From Archangiaceae bacterium (GTDB taxonomy: Bacteria > Myxococcota > Myxococcia > Myxococcales > Myxococcaceae), in contig JAACJQ010000033.1 in NCBI GenBank assembly GCA_016879935.1, positions 1 through 62,290 on the forward strand: a stretch of DNA of 62,290 nucleotides, read 5' to 3'. Numbering within the stretch: the first letter of the stretch is position 1; the number at the start of each line of letters is the position of its first letter. The position numbers were made by a program, and so were the translations under genes. The notes beneath the pieces were generated by a model. That model did not search any database, was not told the DNA's origin, and saw nothing but the letters and a program-made list of their open reading frames with translations. Of this stretch, positions 33,443-40,916 are shown piece after piece.

Positions 33443-35869
33443 ATGAGCCCCGGAGCTGCCGTCGGAGGCGTCAGTCGCACCCTCGCGCTGGGAGGCGTGC
33501 TGGTGCTCGTGTCGTTGTCGTCGGGCTTCTTCCTCTCGTCGGGGCTGTCGACGCAGCAGGTGCCCGAGCTGGGGCCCGAGGATCTCGGCAAGCCGTTTCG
33601 CGCCTCGTCTCCGGCTGGCTTCAAGGCCTCGCGCGACTTCGAGGTGGCCGACGATCAACGCACGGCCCAGCGCCGCGCCGAGGCGCGCGACCGCGTTCGG
33701 CCGGTGTTCGACTACGACCCCACCATCGAGACGAAGGCCAAGCGCGATCTGCGTGATGGCTTCGAGGCGATGCAGGAGCTCGTTCAGGAGTTCCGCGCCA
33801 CCCACACCGCACCGTCCGCCGCGGCCCCGGTCGTGCCTCAGCCGAAGAAGGCGCCGGCCGCTCCAGCAGCTCCCGTCGTCGCGAAGGACCCGAAGGGCGA
33901 GCTCGAGAACGAGCTGACGGTGGCGTTGCGTGACGCCCGTCGGCGTTTCGAAGAGCACGCCCCTCTGACCGACGACGAAGACTTCGAGGTGCTGGTGCAG
34001 GCGCGCTTCTCGCCCGAGCTCGAGCAGGCGGCGCTCGGGTTGCTCGAGCTGGCGTGGCGCGGCAAGGTCGTTCCGTCTCGCGACGAACTCTCGCGCATCG
34101 ACTCCAACGGCATCACCGTGCGCATCCTCGGTGGGCGCAGCGAAGGCGAGCTCGGCACCGCGCAGCCCCAGGTGTTCGACGTTCGTGAGGTCTCGAGCGA
34201 GCTCGATCGGTTCGCGTCGGTGCCCGGCAATCTGTTGCCCGAGTCACCGCCCCTCGTGCGCCGCGCGGTGTTGCGCCTCGCCAAGAAGCAGGTGCGCTCG
34301 AACCTGTCGATCAACGCCGCCGAGACGTCGGCGCGCCGTGACGCTGCCTCGAACGCGGTGAAGCCGGTGCTCCTGCAGGTGAAGAAGGGCGAGCGGGTGA
34401 TCGCCGATGGAGAGCTCGTCACCGAGACGCACCTGCTCAAGCTGCGCGGCCTGCGCGAGCAGATGAGCGAGTTCGATCTGCTCCAGCTGCAGATCGGCGG
34501 CGCGGGCATGGTGGCGCTCGTGTTGTCGGGCGCGTGGCTCTTCTTTCAGACCGCGCTGCGCCGCTTCAAGCCGACACGCCGCGACGCGCTCTTCATGGGG
34601 CTGGCGGCCATCGCGCTGATGGGGCTCCTGCAGCTGTGGCTGGCGGTGTGTGACGCGCTCCACGACAAGTACCCGTCGGTGCCGCTCGAGGCGCTGCACC
34701 TCGCGTTTCCCGTCGCGGCCGGCGCGATGCTCGTTCGGTTCGTGTTGTCGGAAGAGGCGGCGCTGTATTTCGCGATCTGCTTCGCGGCGCTCGTCGGCAT
34801 CATGCTGGGCAACTCGCTGCCCGCGTTCCTCTTCACGCTCGTCACCTCGCTCGTGGCGGCCGATCGCATGTCGCGCGTTCGTGATCGCGCCGGGCTCTTC
34901 GGGGCAGGGGCCATCGGCGGCCTCATCGGCATCGGCATGGTCATCTTCATGGGCCTCGCGTCGGGCCGTGGCGTGGGCTCCGAGATCGCGTGGTCGGCGT
35001 TGTTGGCGGCCATCTCGGCGGCCGTCGCAGCGCCCATGCTCGTGTTGACGCTCACGCCCGTCGCCGAGGCCGCGTTCGGCTACGCGTCTGACTTGAAGCT
35101 GCTCGAGCTCGCGAACCTGAACCACCCCGCGCTCAAAGAGCTCGTGCTGCAGGCGCCGGGCACCTACCACCACAGCATCATCATGGGCTCGCTCGTCGAA
35201 GCGGCGGCAGAGTCGATCGGCGCCAACCCGCTGCTCGCGCGAAGTTGCGCGTACTACCACGACATCGGCAAGGGCCGGAACCCGGGCTTCTTCGGCGAGA
35301 ACCAGAAGGGCACCAACGCCCACGACGGGCTGGCGCCGCAGATGAGCGCCGTCATCATCAAGCGCCACGTCACCGAAGGCCTCGAGATGGCGCGTCAGTA
35401 CAAGCTGCCGCGCCGTGTGGCCGACGCGATTCCCCAGCACCACGGCACGCGCCTGGTCGGCTACTTCTTCCACAAGGCGCAGCGCGAGCTCGATGGAAAG
35501 GAAAATGCTCCGCCCATCGACGAGTCGATCTACCGCTACCCCGGCCCGCGCCCGCAGTTCCGTGAAGCTGCGCTCTGCATGATCGCCGACGCCGTCGAGG
35601 CCTCGTGCCGGAGCATTCCCGAGCCGACGACCGAGAAGCTGCGCGCGCAGGTTCAGAAGATGATCAACCTCGTCTCGAGCGAAGGGCAGCTCGACGAGTG
35701 CGACCTCACCCTGAAAGACCTCGCGCAGATCGCGGAGTCGATGGTGCGCACGCTCGACGGCATCTACCACGCGCGCCCCGAGTACCCGCCCGGCGCCGTT
35801 CGCCCGCAGGGCCCCGGCCTCGTGGTGGTGACGAACGAGTCGACCGAACCGAGGAAGACCGGCGCATGA
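33443..35869 (+). CDS. 7TM-HD phosphodiesterase, PgpH family
   Basis: The protein has 808 residues. The order is that of PgpH: an N-terminal transmembrane helix, a large extracytoplasmic region (about residues 35-345), six or seven membrane helices, and a cytosolic HD domain. The HD residues are at about 606-607 in CAYYHDIGKG, with YHHSIIMGSL before and HHGTRLVGYF and DAVEASCRS after. In other bacteria PgpH degrades cyclic di-AMP, and the gene commonly sits beside ybeY, as here. It probably acts at the inner membrane. Whether this organism makes cyclic di-AMP is not shown by the window. Confidence 0.9.
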   Translation: MSPGAAVGGVSRTLALGGVLVLVSLSSGFFLSSGLSTQQVPELGPEDLGKPFRASSPAGFKASRDFEVADDQRTAQRRAEARDRVRPVFDYDPTIETKAKRDLRDGFEAMQELVQEFRATHTAPSAAAPVVPQPKKAPAAPAAPVVAKDPKGELENELTVALRDARRRFEEHAPLTDDEDFEVLVQARFSPELEQAALGLLELAWRGKVVPSRDELSRIDSNGITVRILGGRSEGELGTAQPQVFDVREVSSELDRFASVPGNLLPESPPLVRRAVLRLAKKQVRSNLSINAAETSARRDAASNAVKPVLLQVKKGERVIADGELVTETHLLKLRGLREQMSEFDLLQLQIGGAGMVALVLSGAWLFFQTALRRFKPTRRDALFMGLAAIALMGLLQLWLAVCDALHDKYPSVPLEALHLAFPVAAGAMLVRFVLSEEAALYFAICFAALVGIMLGNSLPAFLFTLVTSLVAADRMSRVRDRAGLFGAGAIGGLIGIGMVIFMGLASGRGVGSEIAWSALLAAISAAVAAPMLVLTLTPVAEAAFGYASDLKLLELANLNHPALKELVLQAPGTYHHSIIMGSLVEAAAESIGANPLLARSCAYYHDIGKGRNPGFFGENQKGTNAHDGLAPQMSAVIIKRHVTEGLEMARQYKLPRRVADAIPQHHGTRLVGYFFHKAQRELDGKENAPPIDESIYRYPGPRPQFREAALCMIADAVEASCRSIPEPTTEKLRAQVQKMINLVSSEGQLDECDLTLKDLAQIAESMVRTLDGIYHARPEYPPGAVRPQGPGLVVVTNESTEPRKTGA

Positions 35870-36426
35870 GAGCGCTGGTGTCGCTGGGCATCTGTCTCGC
35901 CGCGTGTGGCCCCTCGGTGCCCGTTCCCGACGCAGGCTCGACGCCGATGTCGGCGGTCGACGCAGGCTCGCTTGGCCAGAACCTGTCGTGCCGCGTGAAC
36001 GTGCTCGGTGCGGCGGCCGGCTCGTTCCCCTGCGAGGTGTCGGCCGTGTTCGCGCGCGGAGCGCCCAACGCCACCACCATCACCATCACCGGCAACACGC
36101 GCGATCGAAACCCCGAGGTGAACCTCACCGTGCGCATTCCGCTCGAGCCAGAGAACGGCAAGACGTACGGCTATGTCGACGACGTGCTGTACGCCGAGCT
36201 GCTCATCAACGACGGGCCCGCGGGCAACAACTTCGTCGCCTCGAAGGGGCAGATGATCGACCCCTTCATGTTCTCGTTCCGCGCGGGTGAGACGACCGGC
36301 CGGCTGGCCACGAGCGGAGGCGGCGCGCAGCTCCGGTTCCTCTTCCAGCTCGACGCCACGCTGGTTCCGACGCCGAGCAGCACTGCGCCCAACAACGCGC
36401 GGGTCTCCGTCTCCGTGACGAAGTAG
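35866..36426 (+). CDS. lipoprotein, unknown
   Basis: The protein has 186 residues. The signal peptide ends in CLAACG, a lipobox. After a Gly/Pro/Ser linker comes one domain of about 140 residues, beta-rich, with one Cys pair (LSCRVN, FPCEVS). No family recognised. It is coupled to the HD protein by ATGA and lies 10 bases upstream of ybeY, so it belongs to the same operon. Confidence 0.75.
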   Translation: MRALVSLGICLAACGPSVPVPDAGSTPMSAVDAGSLGQNLSCRVNVLGAAAGSFPCEVSAVFARGAPNATTITITGNTRDRNPEVNLTVRIPLEPENGKTYGYVDDVLYAELLINDGPAGNNFVASKGQMIDPFMFSFRAGETTGRLATSGGGAQLRFLFQLDATLVPTPSSTAPNNARVSVSVTK

Positions 36427-36436
36427 GGAGTGCCTC

Positions 36437-36907
36437 GTGGCGACCAAAGCGAACAAGGTGTGGCTCGACTCTTCCCGTGGCGGACGTGGCGCGAACGCGC
36501 AGGGCGATCGGCTGGTGAAGCTCGCCTCGCGCTTCTTCAAGACGCTGAAGCTCACCAACGTCGAGCTCTCGCTGAGCCTCGTCTCGGACGAAGAGATTCG
36601 CGAGCTGAACGCGCTGTGGCGCAAGAAGAACAAGCCCACCGACGTGCTCTCGTTCCCCGGCGGTGACATGCCCGGCCCCGGCCGCCGCTCGCTCGGCGAC
36701 GTCGTCATCTCGATCGACACCGCTCGCCGCGCCGCGAAGGACTTCGAGTCGACGCTCGATGACGAGCTCGACCTCTATCTGGCGCATGGGCTGCTCCACC
36801 TGCTCGGTCACGATCACCACGAGAAGCGCGCCGCCCGGAAGATGGAGGCCCTCGAGCGAAAGCTGCTCAAGCGCCCGTCGATGCTGAGCCGCTCCGACGA
36901 GCTGTAG
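36437..36907 (+). CDS. ybeY: endoribonuclease YbeY
   Basis: The protein has 156 residues from a GTG start. It is a cytosolic metallo-endoribonuclease needed for maturation of the 3' end of 16S rRNA. The zinc site HGLLHLLGHDH is at 117-127, and NKPTDVLSFP and LGDVVISIDTARR match conserved blocks. Its position after a PgpH-type gene is a conserved arrangement in many bacteria. Confidence 0.93.
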   Translation: MATKANKVWLDSSRGGRGANAQGDRLVKLASRFFKTLKLTNVELSLSLVSDEEIRELNALWRKKNKPTDVLSFPGGDMPGPGRRSLGDVVISIDTARRAAKDFESTLDDELDLYLAHGLLHLLGHDHHEKRAARKMEALERKLLKRPSMLSRSDEL

Positions 36908-36951
36908 CTCGAACTGGCGAAGCGCCGCGCGGGTCGTTACGAGCTGGCCCC

Positions 36952-37476
36952 ATGCTGACCACCCTCGCGCTGTCTCTCACTCTCGCCGGAGCCCCCATGA
37001 GCCTCTACGACCTGCAGGTGCAGACCATCGACGGGAAGGACATCTCCCTCTCGGCCTACAAGGGCAAGGCGCTGCTGATCGTCAACACCGCGTCGCAGTG
37101 CGGGTACACGCCCCAGTACAAGGGCCTCGAGGAGCTGTACCAGGCGTACAAGGCGAAGGGCTTCGAGGTGCTCGCGTTTCCGTCGAATGACTTCGGCGGC
37201 CAGGAGCCCGGCACCAACGCCGAGGTGAAGCAGTTCTGCGAGCTGAAATACAAGACGACGTTCCCCCTCTTCGCGAAGGTCGCGGTGAAGGGCGACGCGC
37301 ACCCGCTCTACAAGTACCTGCAGGGGCTCAAGGAGAACGGCGGCGAGGTGAACTGGAACTTCAACAAGTTCCTCGTCACCGCTGACGGCAAGGTCGTCGC
37401 GCACCTGCCCTCGAAGGCCGAGCCGATGAGCCCCGAGGTTCGCAAGCAGGTCGAGGCCGTGCTGCCTACGAAGTGA
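36952..37476 (+). CDS. glutathione peroxidase-like thiol peroxidase
   Basis: The protein has 174 residues with a short hydrophobic start. The catalytic residues are present: NTASQCGYTPQY (Cys), FPSNDFGGQEPG (Gln), WNFNKFLV (Trp/Asn). Such enzymes reduce lipid and other hydroperoxides, often with thioredoxin in bacteria. A TTACGA element sits 14 bases upstream, so it may have its own start besides read-through from ybeY. Its 3' end overlaps the convergent acyltransferase gene by 11 bases. Confidence 0.9.
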   Translation: MLTTLALSLTLAGAPMSLYDLQVQTIDGKDISLSAYKGKALLIVNTASQCGYTPQYKGLEELYQAYKAKGFEVLAFPSNDFGGQEPGTNAEVKQFCELKYKTTFPLFAKVAVKGDAHPLYKYLQGLKENGGEVNWNFNKFLVTADGKVVAHLPSKAEPMSPEVRKQVEAVLPTK

Positions 37477-38545
37477 CCGGCTTTCGGCTGAACAGCGCGC
37501 GGAGCTTCGGATCCACGCGCTCCCACGCTTTCACGCAGAGCCACGTGCAGAGAATGAGTGCGGCCAGCACCGGCCAGTACGTCACCCAGTCGCACTTCTC
37601 GCGGAACAGCTTCGTGAAGATGCCCACGTGCCACTCGTAGAGCAGCATCTCGTGGAAGAAGTACGCCGACAGTGACGACGCGCCGAAGGTGCCCACCAGC
37701 GCCGCCAGCTTCGACTTCGGCGACGACGGCCAGCGCACCTCGACGAGCCTGAAGAGCGCCACCACCGAGAGCACCAGCGTCCACCGTTGGGCGGCGTTCG
37801 CGGGGTTCGTCACCCAGAAGTGGTGCGGGGGATAAACCGAGCGCCACCAGCCATCGGTCGCCCACAACGCGACGCCGAGCGTCCACAGCAAGGCGAGCCA
37901 GCGCCACAGCTGGCGCTCCTCTTTCATCATGCCGACGGTCGCGCCAAACGAGGCCCCGAGAAAGACGTAACCCGCCCAGGGGAACAGCGGAAACGTCGTG
38001 CCCAGCGTCTCGTCGATGGCTCCGGCTCGCGTGTTCACGAAGATGCTCGCGACGCCGTCGACGTTCTCGAGCAGCGGCGACGCTCCGAAGACGCTGGCCG
38101 CGAGGCCCAGCATCAGCCACCGCAGCACCTGCGGCCGGCTCGACAGCAACACGAGGAAGGGCAGGGCGATCAGCAGCGACAGCCCGATGCAGTGAAGAAT
38201 GTCGATGCGCAGAAACCACTTCGGCTCACGGAACGCGCGAAACCAGATCGCGTTGACGATCGACGCGACGAGCAGCACCTCACCGATGCGCTTGAGCGTC
38301 TTGAGCGCCTGGGCCTTTCGCGACGCCTGGGCGATGGCCGCGCGCACCTGCACCAGCGCCAGCGCGAAGCCCGCCGAGAAGATGAACGACGGCGCCACCA
38401 GCCCATCGATGCGCACCAGCCACGGGTACAGCGCGTCTTTCTCGAGCGCTTTCTGCAGCAGCACCAGCGAGTGCGTCTGAATCATCACCACGACGGCCAG
38501 GCCGCGCAGCCAGTCGAACGCGTGAATGCGGCCGGGGGCGCTCAC
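37466..38545 (-). CDS. polytopic membrane acyltransferase-like protein (DUF1624/HGSNAT-type)
   Basis: The protein has 359 residues and about ten hydrophobic segments. The first, IHAFDWLRGLAVVVMIQTHS, follows the pattern of HGSNAT-type or DUF1624 acyltransferases (R-x-D-x-LRG, later His). A GTG start is used. Such proteins acetylate surface or lysosomal sugars across the membrane. The substrate is not known. It lies between two convergent or divergent neighbours and appears monocistronic. Its stop overlaps glutathione peroxidase by 11 bases. Confidence 0.75.
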   Translation of the reverse strand: MSAPGRIHAFDWLRGLAVVVMIQTHSLVLLQKALEKDALYPWLVRIDGLVAPSFIFSAGFALALVQVRAAIAQASRKAQALKTLKRIGEVLLVASIVNAIWFRAFREPKWFLRIDILHCIGLSLLIALPFLVLLSSRPQVLRWLMLGLAASVFGASPLLENVDGVASIFVNTRAGAIDETLGTTFPLFPWAGYVFLGASFGATVGMMKEERQLWRWLALLWTLGVALWATDGWWRSVYPPHHFWVTNPANAAQRWTLVLSVVALFRLVEVRWPSSPKSKLAALVGTFGASSLSAYFFHEMLLYEWHVGIFTKLFREKCDWVTYWPVLAALILCTWLCVKAWERVDPKLRALFSRKPVTS

Positions 38546-38595
38546 GGAGCACAGTCTCCCACGAAGTCGCCGTAGCCATCGGCCCGGCCAGTCGC

Positions 38596-38601
38596 TATCA
38601 A
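38596..38601 (+). promoter_or_regulatory. candidate -10 element of the 72-residue protein
   Basis: TATCAA starts 13 bases upstream of the ATG at 38609; no Shine-Dalgarno sequence is present. Confidence 0.4.
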
Positions 38602-38608
38602 CGCGCCC

Positions 38609-38827
38609 ATGGGTTCATCGAACAAGCCGAGCGATCCGAAGAAGCTGCCCGTTCCGTTCAAGGGCCGCCCCACCACCGACATCGTCCACCAGGAAGGCGA
38701 GTGGAGCACTGGCAAGTCGAAGCGCGGTGGCGGCAAGGTGCCGACCGACTTCTCGTGGGGCACCAACCCCAAGCAGTACCAGGAAGAGCGCGGCTCGGGT
38801 GAAGCCGAGACCCCCATCTCGAAATAG
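38609..38827 (+). CDS. small hydrophilic protein, 72 residues
   Basis: A Lys/Pro/Gly-rich protein with no membrane helix or Cys. The codon use matches neighbouring genes (third position nearly always G or C), and a candidate -10 lies at the usual spacing, so it is probably real. Sequence such as PFKGRPTTDIVHQEGEW and DFSWGTNPKQYQEE is reminiscent of intrinsically disordered or nucleic-acid-associated proteins. Function unknown. The stop abuts the convergent MFS gene. Confidence 0.6.
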   Translation: MGSSNKPSDPKKLPVPFKGRPTTDIVHQEGEWSTGKSKRGGGKVPTDFSWGTNPKQYQEERGSGEAETPISK

Positions 38828-40135
38828 TCAGGTCGTTGCGGAGATGACGGTCGGCTGCGGCTTCACGTCGGGGTGCTTCGAGAAGGCCCGCACGGCGAAG
38901 AGCAGCCCCAGGCCCATGCACGCCGCACCGAAGAAGAACGAGACGCCTGGAAGCTGAAAGGGCGCCTTCGCGCTGATGAAGTAGCCGAAGAGCCCCGTTG
39001 CGACCGGAGGCCCGATCACCTGCGTGAGCGCCGTGAGGCTGACGAGCCCGCCCTGCAGCATGCCCTGCTCGTTCGGAGGCACCGAGCGCGACAGCAGTGA
39101 CTGAATCGCCGGGCCCGACATGCCCGCGAGCGCTCCGAAGGGAATGATGAAGTAGGTGACGAGCCCGCTCGGGGCCAGGCCGTAGGCGATGAACGTCAAC
39201 AGGCCCACCGTGCCCGCGAAGAGGAACACCCGGCGCTCTCCGAACTTCGGCACCACGCGCCGCACCACGCCGCCCTGCACGATCGCCGCGCCCACGCCCA
39301 CCGCCGCGAGCGAGATGCCGGCGTCTTTCAGATCCCACCCGTAGCGGTGCTCCGTCGACAGGACCCACGTCGTCTCGAGCGCGCGCTGGCCGAGGTTGAA
39401 CAGAAACGCCGTCGCCGTCATCGCCCACACCAGCGGGTAGCGGCCCAGCGCCGACAACGTGCCGAGCGGGTTCGCGCGCGACCACTCGAAGGGCCGGCGG
39501 TTCTCTTCACTGAGGCTCTCGGGCAGCACGAAGAAGCCCCACGCCGCGTTCGCCAGCGTCAGGCCCGCGGCGACGAAGAAGGGCAGGCGCAGAATCCACC
39601 CGCCGAGCACACCGCCCAGGAGCGGCCCGAAGATGAAGCCCAGGCCGAACGCGATGCCCACCAGACCGAAGCTCTGCGCGCGCTTCTCGGGCGGCGTCAC
39701 GTCGGCGATGTACGCGGTGGCGGTGCCGATGCTCGCGCCCGTCATGCCCGCGAGCAGCCGGCTCACGAAGAGCCACGCGAGCGACGGAGCCATCGCCATC
39801 ATCACGTAGGCGAGCCCCTGCCCGAAGTTCGAGAGCAGCAGCACCTTGCGGCGGCCGTAGCGATCAGAGAGCCCGCCGACGATGGGCGAGAAGATGAACT
39901 GCATCGCCGCGTACGAGGCGATCAGCCAGCCGTACCATTTCGAGGCCAGCTCCTGCGCGTTCGCGCCATCGTGCGGCAGCAGCTCGATGAGGAAGTCGCC
40001 TTCGCCTCCGAGGGCGCGGGTCGCGAACTCCTTCACCAGCTTCGGAACGATCGGAATCAGCAGCCCGATGCCGAGAATGTCGAGGAACAGGGTGACGAAG
40101 ATGAAGCCGATGCTGGCTTTTCGCGGAGCAGCCAC
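38828..40135 (-). CDS. MFS transporter, tetracycline-resistance-like
   Basis: The protein has 435 residues and about twelve hydrophobic segments. Loop 2-3 carries GGLSDRYGRRKVLL, the MFS motif, and ATAYIADVTPPEKRAQSFGLVGIAFGLGFIFGP matches the TetA/Bcr-type drug-efflux subfamily. A GTG start is used. It probably exports a drug or metabolite by proton antiport; the substrate is not determinable. TATAAG on the minus strand lies 14 bases upstream of the start. Confidence 0.88.
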   Translation of the reverse strand: MAAPRKASIGFIFVTLFLDILGIGLLIPIVPKLVKEFATRALGGEGDFLIELLPHDGANAQELASKWYGWLIASYAAMQFIFSPIVGGLSDRYGRRKVLLLSNFGQGLAYVMMAMAPSLAWLFVSRLLAGMTGASIGTATAYIADVTPPEKRAQSFGLVGIAFGLGFIFGPLLGGVLGGWILRLPFFVAAGLTLANAAWGFFVLPESLSEENRRPFEWSRANPLGTLSALGRYPLVWAMTATAFLFNLGQRALETTWVLSTEHRYGWDLKDAGISLAAVGVGAAIVQGGVVRRVVPKFGERRVFLFAGTVGLLTFIAYGLAPSGLVTYFIIPFGALAGMSGPAIQSLLSRSVPPNEQGMLQGGLVSLTALTQVIGPPVATGLFGYFISAKAPFQLPGVSFFFGAACMGLGLLFAVRAFSKHPDVKPQPTVISATT

Positions 40136-40143
40136 GCCCGACC

Positions 40144-40149
40144 CTTATA
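40144..40149 (-). promoter_or_regulatory. candidate -10 element of the MFS gene
   Basis: TATAAG on the minus strand, 14 bases upstream of the GTG at 40135, is the closest match to TATAAT in the window. Confidence 0.45.
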
Positions 40150-40178
40150 CCGGCGCCTTCACCGATGCTCGTTCGTCG

Positions 40179-40850
40179 TCAGGAGGCAGCCGGCCCCAGC
40201 CCCTGCATCAGACGATCGGCCTCCATGCCCGTCGGCCCCTGCGGGTCGAGCGACTTCGCCTTCGACAGCGCCATGCGCGCGACCTCTTTCTGGCCCTTGA
40301 GCTTGTAGGCGACGCCCAGGTTCAGGTGCACGACGGCGTTCTCGGGGTCCATCTCGAGGGCTTCTCGAAACGCCGCGAGCGCCACGTCGAGATCGCCCGA
40401 CAGCAGCGCCTCTTTACCCGCGGTGATGCGCTTCTCGCTGTCGTTCACCAGCTCGACGTCGATGACGGCGCGGCCGGCGAGGTTGAACACGAGCAGCCGC
40501 AAGAGCCCGGTCCAATAGAACGTGGCGCCTTCGACGGCGACGACGGCCGCGAGCGGAAGATCGGGCAACAGCCGCTTGCCGCGGAACTTGAAGCGCACCT
40601 TCGTGTAGCGCCCCTTCTTCGTCAGCTGCACCAGCTGGTCGCGGAACTTCTTGAGCGAGTCTTCGACCTTCTTCGGGTCGATCTCGAAGGGCAGGGTGTT
40701 CTTCGGCAGCGGCTGCTCCTCCACCGCGCCGTCAGCCTCTTCGAGCTCGGCGTCGGTCTCTTCCGTCTCATCGGGCTCGGCCGGCTCGACCGCTTTGGGC
40801 GGCTTCACGGCTGGCTTCTTCGAGGAACGGGCGGGTCGGCGGCTGGCCAT
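40179..40850 (-). CDS. TPR protein with PilZ-like middle region
   Basis: The protein has 223 residues from the ATG at 40850, chosen because TAACCT lies 13 bases upstream; a GTG at 40886 would add 12 residues. The N-terminus is a Lys/Pro/Ala/Glu-rich low-complexity stretch. Residues 70-140 (YTKVRFKFRGKRLLPDLPLAAV...) may be a small beta-domain, and 150-210 contain two tetratricopeptide-like helix pairs (LSGDLDVALAAFREALEMDPENAVVHLNLGVAY). It is divergent from cpaF across about 66 bases. Function unknown. Confidence 0.7.
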   Translation of the reverse strand: MASRRPARSSKKPAVKPPKAVEPAEPDETEETDAELEEADGAVEEQPLPKNTLPFEIDPKKVEDSLKKFRDQLVQLTKKGRYTKVRFKFRGKRLLPDLPLAAVVAVEGATFYWTGLLRLLVFNLAGRAVIDVELVNDSEKRITAGKEALLSGDLDVALAAFREALEMDPENAVVHLNLGVAYKLKGQKEVARMALSKAKSLDPQGPTGMEADRLMQGLGPAAS

Positions 40851-40903
40851 GTCGGGCAGGTTAGAACGGGAACGCCGCTTCGCCACTGACTCATCGACCG
40901 GGC

Positions 40904-40909
40904 TACAGT
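40904..40909 (+). promoter_or_regulatory. candidate -10 element of cpaF
   Basis: TACAGT begins 13 bases upstream of the ATG at 40917, again without a Shine-Dalgarno sequence. The divergent TPR gene has TAACCT (40858-40863, minus strand) 13 bases before its own ATG. Confidence 0.45.
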
Positions 40910-40916
40910 CGCGCGC

